64,000 nt of DNA from Novosphingobium sp. IK01 (GTDB lineage: Bacteria; Pseudomonadota; Alphaproteobacteria; Sphingomonadales; Sphingomonadaceae), in NCBI RefSeq assembly GCF_033242265.1, contig NZ_BTFW01000001.1, forward strand, positions 2,811,001-2,875,000, read 5' to 3'. Made by a program: the position numbers and the translations under genes. The notes beneath the pieces are model-generated. The model worked only from the letters and a program-made list of their open reading frames with translations. It was not told the origin of the DNA and ran no database searches. This document shows positions 24,838 to 32,897 of the stretch, one piece after another. Within the stretch, counting starts at the first letter, position 1, and each line of letters starts with the position of its first letter.

Positions 24838-25413
24838 ATGCCCGTTTCCTGTTTGCGTCCCTTGCGGGGTGCTGCCTGTGCCGCCGCTTGCGCTCTTGCC
24901 GCCTTTCTGGCCGGATCGGGCTTTCAGGCCCCCGTGCTGGCGGCGCCCGCCGGTTTTGCCGACCTTGCGATGATCGATCTGGCCGTGGCCCGCTTCACGG
25001 GCCGCGCCATCGGCGTGCCGGGGGGCGCGGCCCAGCCGATCGACCGGCGCCTGCGGCTGGCCGCCTGTCATTCACCGCTGCTGGTGGGCTGGCGCAACGC
25101 CGGGCTGGATACGCGCTCGCCCGCAAGGGACAGCGTCGTCGTGCGTTGCCCGGATGGCGGGGGCTGGCGTCTCTACGTACCGCTGGCCCAGGCGCCCGCT
25201 CTCGCGGAAGGGGCCAGCGCGCCGCTTTCGATCCAGCGCGGCGAGGCTGTCACCATCGCCATCCGGGGCGAAGGTTTCTCGGTGGAACAAGGCGGTGAGG
25301 CGCTCGATGCCGGGGCCGCGGGCGCGTGGATCCGCGTGCGCACGGCCCCGCGAGCCGACCCGCTGCGCGCGCGCATCGTGCGCCCCGGCCTGGTCGAGGT
25401 TCCCGTCGAATAA
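24838..25413 (+). CDS. flgA: FlgA, P-ring assembly chaperone
   Basis: Periplasmic chaperone that assists FlgI assembly into the P ring. The 191 residues start with a Sec signal peptide (AACAAACALAAFLAGSGFQAPVLAAPA). The SAF/FlgA domain follows: DRRLRLAACHSPLLVGWR, VVVRCPDGGGWRLYVPL and the C-terminal RADPLRARIVRPGLVEVPVE. It is at the short end of the family (219 in E. coli). It is the first gene after a sigma-54 promoter and lies 109 bases before flgM. Confidence 0.9.
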   Translation: MPVSCLRPLRGAACAAACALAAFLAGSGFQAPVLAAPAGFADLAMIDLAVARFTGRAIGVPGGAAQPIDRRLRLAACHSPLLVGWRNAGLDTRSPARDSVVVRCPDGGGWRLYVPLAQAPALAEGASAPLSIQRGEAVTIAIRGEGFSVEQGGEALDAGAAGAWIRVRTAPRADPLRARIVRPGLVEVPVE

Positions 25414-25481
25414 ACCATGATGATGACGCGAGGCGAAGAGATGCGGCAAAATTCCGCCGCTGCCCCTTAAGAACCCCGGCA

Positions 25482-25496
25482 TGGCACCGTCCTTCC
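25482..25496 (+). promoter_or_regulatory. Possible degenerate sigma-54 promoter before flgM
   Basis: TGGCACCGTCCTTCC resembles the sigma-54 consensus with correct spacing, but the -12 GC is CC. It is 27 bases before the flgM ATG. Just upstream GCGGC/GCCGC (25443-25447/25456-25460) can form a small hairpin. flgM may instead be read from the flgA promoter. Confidence 0.3.
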
Positions 25497-25522
25497 CGGC
25501 ATCACCCCGAGGAGCTTCGACC

Positions 25523-25864
25523 ATGTCCAACATCGAAATCGGACCGTCGTGGCCGGTGGGCGCGGTCCAGGGCAAGACCACCCCACCTGTCACCACCACC
25601 CCACCTGTCACCACCACCACTGCCGCCGCCGCATCGACGGCCCCAGCTTCACCGCCCCCTGCCGTTGCGGCCACCGCTGCCGTTGCCGGGGGCGCTGCCA
25701 CCGTCACCACCACCGATGCCACCCGTGCGGGTGACGTTCCGGTGGATACCGATCGCGTCGCCCAGATCCGCCGGGCCATCGAGGAAGGATCCTATCCGGT
25801 CCTCCCCGCCCGCATCGGCGATGCCATGATTGCCGCAGGCCTGCTGCTGAGGACCCCGCAATGA
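25523..25864 (+). CDS. flgM: FlgM, anti-sigma-28 factor
   Basis: Exported inhibitor of FliA, released when the hook is complete. The 113 residues have a low-complexity Thr/Pro/Ala N-terminal half with two copies of TPPVTT (an 18-base tandem repeat near 25583-25616). The C-terminal half (VPVDTDRVAQIRRAIEEGSYPVLPARIGDAMIAAGLLL) is the conserved sigma-binding helix pattern. GAGGAG lies before ATG 25523. The stop overlaps the flgN start (ATGA). It pairs with fliA at 29.6 kb. Confidence 0.9.
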   Translation: MSNIEIGPSWPVGAVQGKTTPPVTTTPPVTTTTAAAASTAPASPPPAVAATAAVAGGAATVTTTDATRAGDVPVDTDRVAQIRRAIEEGSYPVLPARIGDAMIAAGLLLRTPQ

Positions 25865-26244
25865 CCGTGACCACCATGACTGCCGATGCCCCGATCCGCT
25901 ACCCCGCCGACCTGCACCAGGCGCTCGAACAGATGCTCGCCGTTCTGGCGCAGGAGCGGCAGGCCCTCTCGGGCCTCGACATCGACGCGATCATGGGCTG
26001 CGCGGTGGGCAAAGCTGCCCTGTGCAGCCGCCTCGAAGCCGTCCCGGCCGAGGCCCTCGACGAGGAATGCCGGGGCATGGTCGATGCCGCGCGCCGCCTC
26101 AACGAGGCCAACCGCCGCGTGCGCAACCTGATCGCGGCCAATGTCTCGGCCCGGCTCGATGCCCTGACCGGAGCCCCCGCGATCTATCGGGCCCGCGCCG
26201 GCGAGGTCCGTGCCCATCATGCCCGGACTGCCCGCGCGCGCTGA
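25861..26244 (+). CDS. flgN: FlgN-like export chaperone for FlgK/FlgL
   Basis: Predicted cytoplasmic helical chaperone, 127 residues. ADLHQALEQMLAVLAQERQALSGLDIDAIMGCAVGKAAL fits the N-terminal FlgN pattern, followed by a helix with RRLNEANRRVRNLIAANVSARLDAL. Sequence conservation in this family is weak, so coupling to flgM (four-base overlap), size and helical content carry the call. It is the last gene before a strong terminator. Confidence 0.8.
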   Translation: MTVTTMTADAPIRYPADLHQALEQMLAVLAQERQALSGLDIDAIMGCAVGKAALCSRLEAVPAEALDEECRGMVDAARRLNEANRRVRNLIAANVSARLDALTGAPAIYRARAGEVRAHHARTARAR

Positions 26245-26288
26245 GCGACATCCTCTTTTGTCTCCCGCGCCGTTTTGTGCGCAGCATG

Positions 26289-26319
26289 AGGGCGGCATTG
26301 CAGTGCGCAATGCCGCCCT
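26289..26319 (+). terminator. Strong terminator after flgN
   Basis: GGGCGGCATTGC (26290-26301) and GCAATGCCGCCC (26307-26318) form a perfect 12-base stem, extended by an A-T pair, with loop AGTGC and followed by TTTC. It separates the flgAMN unit from the next sigma-54 operon. Confidence 0.88.
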
Positions 26320-26374
26320 TTCGCATGTCTGTCGGGCGCGGTTTTCCGCCGTTTTCGTGCAGGGCGCCCGCATT

Positions 26375-26390
26375 TGGCACGGGCTTTGCA
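26375..26390 (+). promoter_or_regulatory. Sigma-54 promoter of the transglycosylase-flhA-fliA operon
   Basis: TGGCACGGGCTTTGCA is an exact sigma-54 consensus (TGGCACG-N4-TTGCA). Transcription should begin near 26401, so the next gene must be translated from a start after that point. It would place flhA and fliA under sigma-54 control. Confidence 0.9.
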
Positions 26391-26451
26391 AATTCTCCCT
26401 TGCTCCGGGCGTCGCATCTGGCTCGCCCGTTTGAAGACAAGGGAATTGGCG

Positions 26452-27453
26452 TTGAGCTCAGTGCAAAACCCTGCCGCCCGGAATGCAGCATCGGTTGCCG
26501 GTTCCCTGCCGCCGGGTGCCTCGGGCGATGGTGGTGTCCATGGGGCGATTGCCCATGCCGCCGATGAAACCGGGGTCGACTTCGGCTATCTGCTGGCCCA
26601 GGCCCGGCTGGAATCGGGGCTCGACCCGCGCGCCCGCGCCCGCACGTCGAGTGCGACGGGGCTCTACCAGTTCACCGGGCAGACCTGGCTGACCACGCTT
26701 GCCCGCCATGGCGCCGAGCATGGGCTCGACTGGGCCGGGCAGGCGGTGGGCAATGCCGCCAGCGATCCGGGGCTGCGCACGCAGCTTCTGGCGCTGCGCA
26801 ACGATCCGCGCCTGTCCGCGCTGATGGCGGGCGAACTGGCCAACGACAACCGCGCCGCGCTCCAGACCGTGCTGGGCCGCGACCCCGACCATGCCGAACT
26901 TTACCTCGCGCACTTTCTGGGAGCAGACGGGGCCACGCGCTTCCTGACCGGCCTTGGCGCCAATCCCGATGCCAGCGCCGCCGCGCTGCTGCCCAAGGCG
27001 GCGGCGGCCAATCGTCCGATCTTCTACGATTCCACCGGCGCCCCGCGTTCGCTGGCCGGGGTCATGAGCCTCCTGCGCGACCGGCTGGAGGCTGCCGCGA
27101 CCGGCAGCAGCCTGCCGTCGCTCCATGGCGACTGGGCCCTGGCGAATCTGCCCTATGGCGATCCGTCTGCGCTCGACGGCCCCTGGGCCACGCTGCCTTC
27201 GGGCGCGCCCGAACTGGGCGCGGGCAGCGCGAGCTATACCGGCAAGACCTTCACAGGCAGCCCGGTGGCACAGGCCTTTCAGGAAGCCGCCTTCGATGCG
27301 GGCGCGGCGCAGCCGACCGCTGCGCAGGGCCGCACCTCGATGGCCGACACCTTGCGCGAGACCTTCGCGCTGGGCGGGGGATCATCGCTGGCGGGCGCGG
27401 GCAGCGAGCATGTCCGCCAGGCCTATGGCCGGCTCAAGGCCATGGGGCTGTAA
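26452..27453 (+). CDS. Lytic transglycosylase (SLT), likely rod-associated
   Basis: Cuts peptidoglycan to let the rod pass. From the TTG at 26452, 333 residues. The catalytic region is LLAQARLESGLDPRARA (Glu 54 in this numbering) followed by SSATGLYQFTGQTWL, the SLT goose-lysozyme-like signature. The C-terminal ~150 residues are unassigned. AAGGGA lies eight bases before TTG 26452; ATG is absent, and upstream in-frame TTGs lie in the promoter or too close to the ribosome site. No signal peptide is seen, so export through the flagellar apparatus is plausible, as for SltF of Rhodobacter. It complements the muramidase-less FlgJ here. Next gene, flhA, begins seven bases later. Confidence 0.82.
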   Translation: MSSVQNPAARNAASVAGSLPPGASGDGGVHGAIAHAADETGVDFGYLLAQARLESGLDPRARARTSSATGLYQFTGQTWLTTLARHGAEHGLDWAGQAVGNAASDPGLRTQLLALRNDPRLSALMAGELANDNRAALQTVLGRDPDHAELYLAHFLGADGATRFLTGLGANPDASAAALLPKAAAANRPIFYDSTGAPRSLAGVMSLLRDRLEAAATGSSLPSLHGDWALANLPYGDPSALDGPWATLPSGAPELGAGSASYTGKTFTGSPVAQAFQEAAFDAGAAQPTAAQGRTSMADTLRETFALGGGSSLAGAGSEHVRQAYGRLKAMGL

Positions 27454-27459
27454 ACGGTG

Positions 27460-29574
27460 ATGTTCAGGAAGCTTGCCCCTCTTGGCGGTTCGCCCGGTGC
27501 CATGGCCCTGCCCGCCGGCATCCTCACGCTCATCGTGCTGATGATCGTGCCCTTGCCCTCGATGCTGCTCGACATGTTCTTCGTCCTCAACATCGCCCTG
27601 TCAGTGGCGATCCTGATGGCGGCGATGAACGCGGAAAAGCCGCTCGACTTCAGCGCGTTTCCTTCTGTCCTGCTGTTTGCCACCCTGCTGCGCCTTGCGC
27701 TCAACGTCGCCTCCACGCGCATCGTGCTGGTGCGCGGGCACGAGGGCGGGGCAGCGGCGGGCCATGTGATCGAGGCCTTTGGCGCCTTCCTGATCGGCGG
27801 CAATTTCGCGGTCGGGCTGTTCGTGTTCATGATCCTGGTGATCATCAACCTCGTGGTCGTCACCAAGGGCGCGGGCCGCGTTTCGGAAGTCTCGGCCCGC
27901 TTCACCCTCGATGCCTTGCCCGGCAAGCAGATGGCCATCGACGCCGATCTTGCCGCTGGCCTGATGACCGCCGACGAAGCCAAGGCCCGCCGCCGCGAAG
28001 TGGCGACCGAGGCCGATTTCTATGGCGCGATGGACGGCGCCAGCAAGTTCGTGAAGGGCGATGCGATTGCCGCCCTGCTGATTCTGGGCGTCAACATCAT
28101 CGCCGGTTTCTGCCTCGGCATGCTGAGCCACGGGCTGACCGCCGGGGACGCAGCCCAGCGCTATGTGACGCTGGCCGTGGGCGACGCGCTCGTTGCGCAA
28201 GTGCCCTCGCTGCTGCTCTCGATTGCCGCCGCCGTCATCGTGACCCGCGTGGCCGACACGCGCGATCTGGCCGGGCAGATCGGCCACCAGTTCGCCAATC
28301 CGGCCACATGGTTGCCCGTGGCGATCATTCTGGCAGCCATCGGCGTGATCCCGGCCATGCCGCAATCGGTATTCCTGCCTGCGGCGGCGGCGGCGGGCTG
28401 GCTGTGGTGGGCCTTGCGCCGCCGTGCGCGCCGTCCGGCCCCGGTGCTGGAGCCCGAAGCTCCACCCAGCGATCCCTCGCGCATTACCCTCGACGAGGTC
28501 AGCGACCATACGCTCGTCACCATCGAGCTGGGCTATGGTCTCGTCCACCTCGTCGACGAGCGGCGCGGCTCGCCGCTGGTCACGCGGATCACCGGCGTGC
28601 GCAAGCAGTTGAGCCAGTCGTTCGGCTTCGTCGTCCCGGCCTTCCGCGTGCGCGACAGCCTCGAACTGCCTCCCAACGACTATCGCATCCTGCTCGGCGG
28701 GGTGCCCTTGGGCGGGGCGATGGTGCGGGCCGACCGCGTGCTGGCAATCGACGCGGGCGAGGCGCGGCCCGACCATGCGCTGGTTGGCGAGGAAACCCGC
28801 GACCCCAGCTTCGGCTGCCCGGCGCTGTGGATCGAGGCCGCCTTGCGCGATCAGGCGATTGCCGAGGGCTTCCTGACCGTCGACGCCAGCACGGTCATCG
28901 CCACCCACCTCAACCAGCTTCTGGGCGAGCGGCCCCAGCTTCTGCTTGGCCCCGACGAAGTGCGCGCGATCCTCGACGCGGTGCGCGAACGCACGCCCGG
29001 CCTTGTCGAGGCGCTTCATCCCCAGCCGCTTTCGCTCGCCGCGATCACCCGCCTGTTCCACGCCCTGCTCGAAGACGGGATCACCATCGCCCATCCGCTG
29101 CCGATCCTGTCGGCGCTGGCGCAGGGCGTGCTCCAGACGACCGAGCACGACAAGCTGGTCGATCTCCTGCGTGCCGAGCTGGGCGGGCTGATCGTGGCGC
29201 GTGTCTGCGGGCCGACCGAGCGCCTGCCGGTGCTCACCCTCTCGGCCCAGCTCGAAGGGATGATCGTGGGGGGCATGCACGATCCGGTCACCGGGCAGCC
29301 GGTGATCGAGCCCGATCTGGCGCGCACCATCGGCGAGCGGGTGGGCGCGATCATGGCCGAACGCGGCATCGGCGCGATTGCCCCCGCGCTGATCGTCCAG
29401 CCGCGCGCGCGCCGGGCGCTGGCCGCGCTCATGCGCCAGCGCGCGCCGGGCTGCGTGGTGCTCTCGATTGCCGAACTGCCGCCCACCCAGCCGATCGAGG
29501 TCGTCGCCGTGATCGGCGAGGAAGCGCCCCCCGCCCCCCCGCAATTGCCAGCCCCCCCGGCCATGGCGGCATGA
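27460..29574 (+). CDS. flhA: FlhA, flagellar export gate protein
   Basis: Integral membrane component of the flagellar type III export gate. It has 704 residues, with about eight N-terminal helices. RVSEVSARFTLDALPGKQMAIDADLAAGLM (about residues 145-175) is the FHIPEP signature. The C-terminal cytoplasmic domain contains PLPILSALAQGVLQTTEHDKLVDLLRAELGGLIV. GTG 27457 directly precedes the ATG and could serve as start. fliA follows after 58 bases. flhB is not in the window. Confidence 0.97.
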   Translation: MFRKLAPLGGSPGAMALPAGILTLIVLMIVPLPSMLLDMFFVLNIALSVAILMAAMNAEKPLDFSAFPSVLLFATLLRLALNVASTRIVLVRGHEGGAAAGHVIEAFGAFLIGGNFAVGLFVFMILVIINLVVVTKGAGRVSEVSARFTLDALPGKQMAIDADLAAGLMTADEAKARRREVATEADFYGAMDGASKFVKGDAIAALLILGVNIIAGFCLGMLSHGLTAGDAAQRYVTLAVGDALVAQVPSLLLSIAAAVIVTRVADTRDLAGQIGHQFANPATWLPVAIILAAIGVIPAMPQSVFLPAAAAAGWLWWALRRRARRPAPVLEPEAPPSDPSRITLDEVSDHTLVTIELGYGLVHLVDERRGSPLVTRITGVRKQLSQSFGFVVPAFRVRDSLELPPNDYRILLGGVPLGGAMVRADRVLAIDAGEARPDHALVGEETRDPSFGCPALWIEAALRDQAIAEGFLTVDASTVIATHLNQLLGERPQLLLGPDEVRAILDAVRERTPGLVEALHPQPLSLAAITRLFHALLEDGITIAHPLPILSALAQGVLQTTEHDKLVDLLRAELGGLIVARVCGPTERLPVLTLSAQLEGMIVGGMHDPVTGQPVIEPDLARTIGERVGAIMAERGIGAIAPALIVQPRARRALAALMRQRAPGCVVLSIAELPPTQPIEVVAVIGEEAPPAPPQLPAPPAMAA

Positions 29575-29632
29575 ATCCTGCCTTTTTCCGCTCCCCCCGC
29601 ACCCTGTTCCATTTCTGCCGAAACGAGCGTCC

Positions 29633-30364
29633 ATGAAACACGATCACCGAAGCTTTGCCGCCATGCGTGCCTATGGTGACGACACCGCCGAGCGTATCCG
29701 CCGGTTCCTGCCGATGGTGCGGCGTCTGGCCTGGCATGTCCACGGCTCGGGCCATTCGGGCGTCGATGTCGACGATCTGGTCCAGGCCGGGCTGGTCGCG
29801 CTGACCGAATGCGCGCAAAAGCACAGCGGCCCGACCGAGGATGGCTTTGCCGCCTATGCCAAGCTGCGCGTGCGCGGGGCCATGGTCGATCTGGTGCGCC
29901 GCACGATGCCGCTCTCGCGCACCTCGTCCGACCGCCGCCGCACCCTGCGCGAAAAGACCAACCAGTTGACGATGGAACTGGGTCGCATGCCCACCGAGCC
30001 CGAACTGGCCCGCGCGCTGGGCCTGACCGATGCCGAACTGGCCGACTTGCGTCTGTCGAGCGAGCCGGTCCGCCTCGAATCCATCGACGATGCCTATGCC
30101 GACAGCGACCCGGCCTTCGCCGACGAGCGCCCCGATGCCTTTGCCCAGTTGGCCGACAGCGAAACCCGCCACATGGTCGCCCGCGCCGTGGCGGGCCTGC
30201 CCGAGCGGCTGCAACTGGTGATCCAGCTCTATTTCGTCGAGGAACTGAACCTGGCCGAAATCGCGCAAGTCCTCGAAGTCTCGGTCCCCCGCGTCCACCA
30301 GCTCAAGGCGCAGGCCCTCGACAAACTGCGCACGGCACTGGGCAGCGGCTTCGAGATCCTCTGA
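29633..30364 (+). CDS. fliA: FliA, flagellar sigma-28 factor
   Basis: Alternative sigma factor for late flagellar genes. The 243 residues contain RFLPMVRRLAWHVHG and DVDDLVQAGLVALTECAQKH (region 2), FAAYAKLRVRGAMVDLVRR (region 2.3-2.4), and LPERLQLVIQLYFVEELNLAEIAQVLEVSVPRVHQLKAQALDKLR (region 4). It is controlled by FlgM, encoded at 25.5 kb, and probably transcribed from the sigma-54 promoter before the transglycosylase gene. It is convergent with potF, only 14 bases away, and I see no hairpin between them. Confidence 0.95.
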   Translation: MKHDHRSFAAMRAYGDDTAERIRRFLPMVRRLAWHVHGSGHSGVDVDDLVQAGLVALTECAQKHSGPTEDGFAAYAKLRVRGAMVDLVRRTMPLSRTSSDRRRTLREKTNQLTMELGRMPTEPELARALGLTDAELADLRLSSEPVRLESIDDAYADSDPAFADERPDAFAQLADSETRHMVARAVAGLPERLQLVIQLYFVEELNLAEIAQVLEVSVPRVHQLKAQALDKLRTALGSGFEIL

Positions 30365-30378
30365 GTGTCTGGTGCCGC

Positions 30379-31446
30379 CTAGGCCGCGCGGACCTGGGTC
30401 ATTGCGGCTTCGTAGAGGCTGTTCATCGCCTGCCCGCGATAGCGTGAATATTCGCAGGTTGCGAGCGCGGCGGCGGGGGGGAAGATCACCGGGCTCTTGC
30501 GATAGCTGTCGGGCATCAGCGCGAGGGCGGCCTCGTTGGGGGTGGGATAGCGGATCGTGCGGGCGATGTCGGCGCCCGGCGCGGCGCCCAGCACGAAATT
30601 GATGAAAGCATGGGCCAGATCGGGGTTTGGGGCATTGCGCGGGATGCACAGCCCGTCGCTGGCGAGGATGCCGCCCTCGCGCGGGACCACGAAATCGAGA
30701 TCGGGATCGTCGCGCATGACTTGCGCGATGTCGCCGTTGTATTCGATCACCAGATCAACATCGCCACCCAGCAGCATGTCCTGCCCGTTGTCGTCGTGGA
30801 AGGCGGCGATATTGGGTTTTTGGCGGATGAGCATGGCCTTGACCTGCTCGATCACCGCCGGGTCGCTGGTATTGGCCGGGTGGCCCAGATACTTGGCGCC
30901 GATCTCGAACAGTTCGCTGGCCTCGCCCAGAAGGGCGATGCGGCCCTTGTAGGCATCGGAATCGAGCACCCATTTCCAGCTGTCGGGAATGCCCTTCACC
31001 TTCGACTTGCGATAGCCGATGCCGGTGACGATCCAGGTATAGGGCATCGAATAGCGGCGGCCCGGATCGAACGGCGCATCGAGGAAGCGCGGGGCGATAT
31101 TGCGCCGGTTGGGGATTTTCGTGGGATCGAGCGGGGCCAGCAGATTGGCCGCGACCATGCGCTCGACGAAATCGTTCGAGGGCACGATCACGTCATAGCC
31201 CTGGTTGCCGCCGCGCAGCTTGGCGAAGAGTTCATCATTGTTGGCAAACAGGCTGATGTTGACACCCGCGCCCGCCGCTCTGGTGAAATCGGCGACGGTG
31301 TGCTCGCCGATATAGGTGTCCCAGGTATAGAGGTTGAGCGCGCGCGAAGGCTTGCTGCGCGAGCAGCCTGCCATGGCACCGGTAAAGCTGAGGCCGATGC
31401 CGGCAAGGCCGGCATCGCGCAGGAACATGCGGCGGGAAACGGTCAT
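30379..31446 (-). CDS. potF: PotF/PotD-type polyamine-binding lipoprotein
   Basis: Substrate-binding protein of the polyamine ABC importer. It has 355 residues. The N-terminus SRRMFLRDAGLAG is a Tat-like twin-arginine motif, followed by a lipobox ending AMAGC. The mature part starts LNLYTWDTYIGEHTV, as in PotD/PotF, and includes DELFAKLRGGNQGYDVIVPSNDFVERM, MPYTWIVTGIGYRKSKV and LVIEYNGDIAQVM. It is the last gene of the puuC-puuD-potHIG-puuA-potF operon. A close paralogue lies at 51-52 kb. Confidence 0.92.
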   Translation of the reverse strand: MTVSRRMFLRDAGLAGIGLSFTGAMAGCSRSKPSRALNLYTWDTYIGEHTVADFTRAAGAGVNISLFANNDELFAKLRGGNQGYDVIVPSNDFVERMVAANLLAPLDPTKIPNRRNIAPRFLDAPFDPGRRYSMPYTWIVTGIGYRKSKVKGIPDSWKWVLDSDAYKGRIALLGEASELFEIGAKYLGHPANTSDPAVIEQVKAMLIRQKPNIAAFHDDNGQDMLLGGDVDLVIEYNGDIAQVMRDDPDLDFVVPREGGILASDGLCIPRNAPNPDLAHAFINFVLGAAPGADIARTIRYPTPNEAALALMPDSYRKSPVIFPPAAALATCEYSRYRGQAMNSLYEAAMTQVRAA

Positions 31447-31468
31447 CGCTTCAAGGTGTGGCGGTGCT

Positions 31469-32860
31469 TCACGCTTTGAGCAAGAGGTGATCGCGTTCCC
31501 ATGACGAGATCACTTCGTCGTAGGCGGCCAGTTCGTTGAGCTTGATCTCGTGGAAGGCCTTGATGAATTCGGCGCCGAGAAGGTCGATCACCGGCTGGCA
31601 TTCGATCATCTGCTTGAGCGCGGCATCGAGGTTGTGGGGGAGGGTACGCGCTTCGTTGTACGCGTTGCGGGTGATCAGCGGGAGCGGCTCGATCCGCTCG
31701 CTCAGGCCCAGATAGCCACAGGCCAGCGTGGCGGCGATGGCGATATAGGGATTGGCATCGGCGCCGGGCAGGCGGTTCTCGATCCGGGTGTTGCGCGGCG
31801 AGCTGACCGGGATGCGCAAGCCACAACTGCGGTTGTCGAGGCCCCATTGCACGTTGATCGGCGCGCTGTGGGCCGGGCGGATGCGGCGGAACGAGTTCAC
31901 GTTGGGCGCGAACAGCGGCACGACTTGCGGCAGGTAGCGTTGCAGCCCGCCCACGAACCAGCGAAATTCCTGTGTCAGGCCATCGTCCGTGCCGAACAGG
32001 TTGTGGCCCGCCTCGTCCACTGCCGAGATGTGCAGGTGCATCGCGCTGCCCGGCTGGCTTTCCATCGGCTTGGCCATGAAGGTCGCATAGACGCCATGCT
32101 TGAGCGCGACCTGCCGGACGATGCGCTTGAAGATCACCACCTGGTCGCACAGCGCGACGGGATCGCCGTGGTTGAAGTTGATTTCGAGCTGGGCGGTGCC
32201 GCCCTCGTGGATCATCGTGTCGAGCTGGAGCGAGGCAATTTCCGAATTGTCGTAGATTTCCTCGATGATGTCCTCGTATTCGGTCACCGATTCCAGCCCA
32301 TAGGGCTGGGGCGAGCTTTCCGCCCGGCCCGAGCGCCCGCGCGGGGGCTGGATCGGCAGGTCGGGGTCTGAATTCATCTCGGTCAGGTAGAATTCCAGCT
32401 CGGGCGCGACGACCATCTGCCAGCCCATCGCGGCATATTTTGCCAGAATGCGTTTGAGCACATGGCGCGGTGCGACCGTGAAGGGACTGCCATCGCGGTG
32501 AAGCGCATCGGCCACGACAAAGGCGGTGGGGGTGCGAAAGCCGGGCGCCACGCAGATCGAGCTGATGTCGGGCTGGAGCGTCACGTCGGGGTCGCGGTAG
32601 AGGAAATCATCCTCGTCGGTATCGGCATAGGCGCCGGTGATCGTGACCGAGAACACCGAGGAGGGCAGGCGCAGGCTCATGTTGCCGACCGAGGCGATGA
32701 ACTTGTCGGCGGGCCAGACTTTGCCGCGCACGACCCCGTTGATGTCGGGCACGAGGCATTCGACTTCGCTGATGCCCTTGGCGCGGATCCATTCGGCAAA
32801 GTCCTGGGTCATCAGATAGGCCTCGTTCTTCTTGGGAAAAGAGTGGCGTGGCGTGATCAT
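31469..32860 (-). CDS. puuA: Gamma-glutamylputrescine synthetase (glutamine synthetase family)
   Basis: ATP-dependent ligation of glutamate to putrescine, the first step of the Puu pathway. It has 463 residues from ATG 32860 (GAAGG eight bases before); ATG 32812 with GAGG is an alternative (447 aa). Glutamine synthetase motifs are present: VAPELEFYL, QLEINFNHGDPVALCDQVVIFKRIV, AMHLHIS, NVNSFRRI and NRSCGLRIPVSSPRNTRIENRLPGADANPY. The overall length and lack of an adenylylation loop fit PuuA rather than GlnA. It follows potG by 37 bases. A second PuuA-like gene lies at 38.4 kb. Confidence 0.9.
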   Translation of the reverse strand: MITPRHSFPKKNEAYLMTQDFAEWIRAKGISEVECLVPDINGVVRGKVWPADKFIASVGNMSLRLPSSVFSVTITGAYADTDEDDFLYRDPDVTLQPDISSICVAPGFRTPTAFVVADALHRDGSPFTVAPRHVLKRILAKYAAMGWQMVVAPELEFYLTEMNSDPDLPIQPPRGRSGRAESSPQPYGLESVTEYEDIIEEIYDNSEIASLQLDTMIHEGGTAQLEINFNHGDPVALCDQVVIFKRIVRQVALKHGVYATFMAKPMESQPGSAMHLHISAVDEAGHNLFGTDDGLTQEFRWFVGGLQRYLPQVVPLFAPNVNSFRRIRPAHSAPINVQWGLDNRSCGLRIPVSSPRNTRIENRLPGADANPYIAIAATLACGYLGLSERIEPLPLITRNAYNEARTLPHNLDAALKQMIECQPVIDLLGAEFIKAFHEIKLNELAAYDEVISSWERDHLLLKA

Positions 32861-32897
32861 GGCCCGGCCTTCGGGCGCGGGCAACTGCCTTGTTGGT

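Noticed and set aside
25581..25616. Short tandem repeat in flgM as a possible CRISPR or regulatory repeat
   Set aside because: It is in frame and encodes TPPVTT twice in the disordered half of FlgM; ordinary low-complexity coding sequence.
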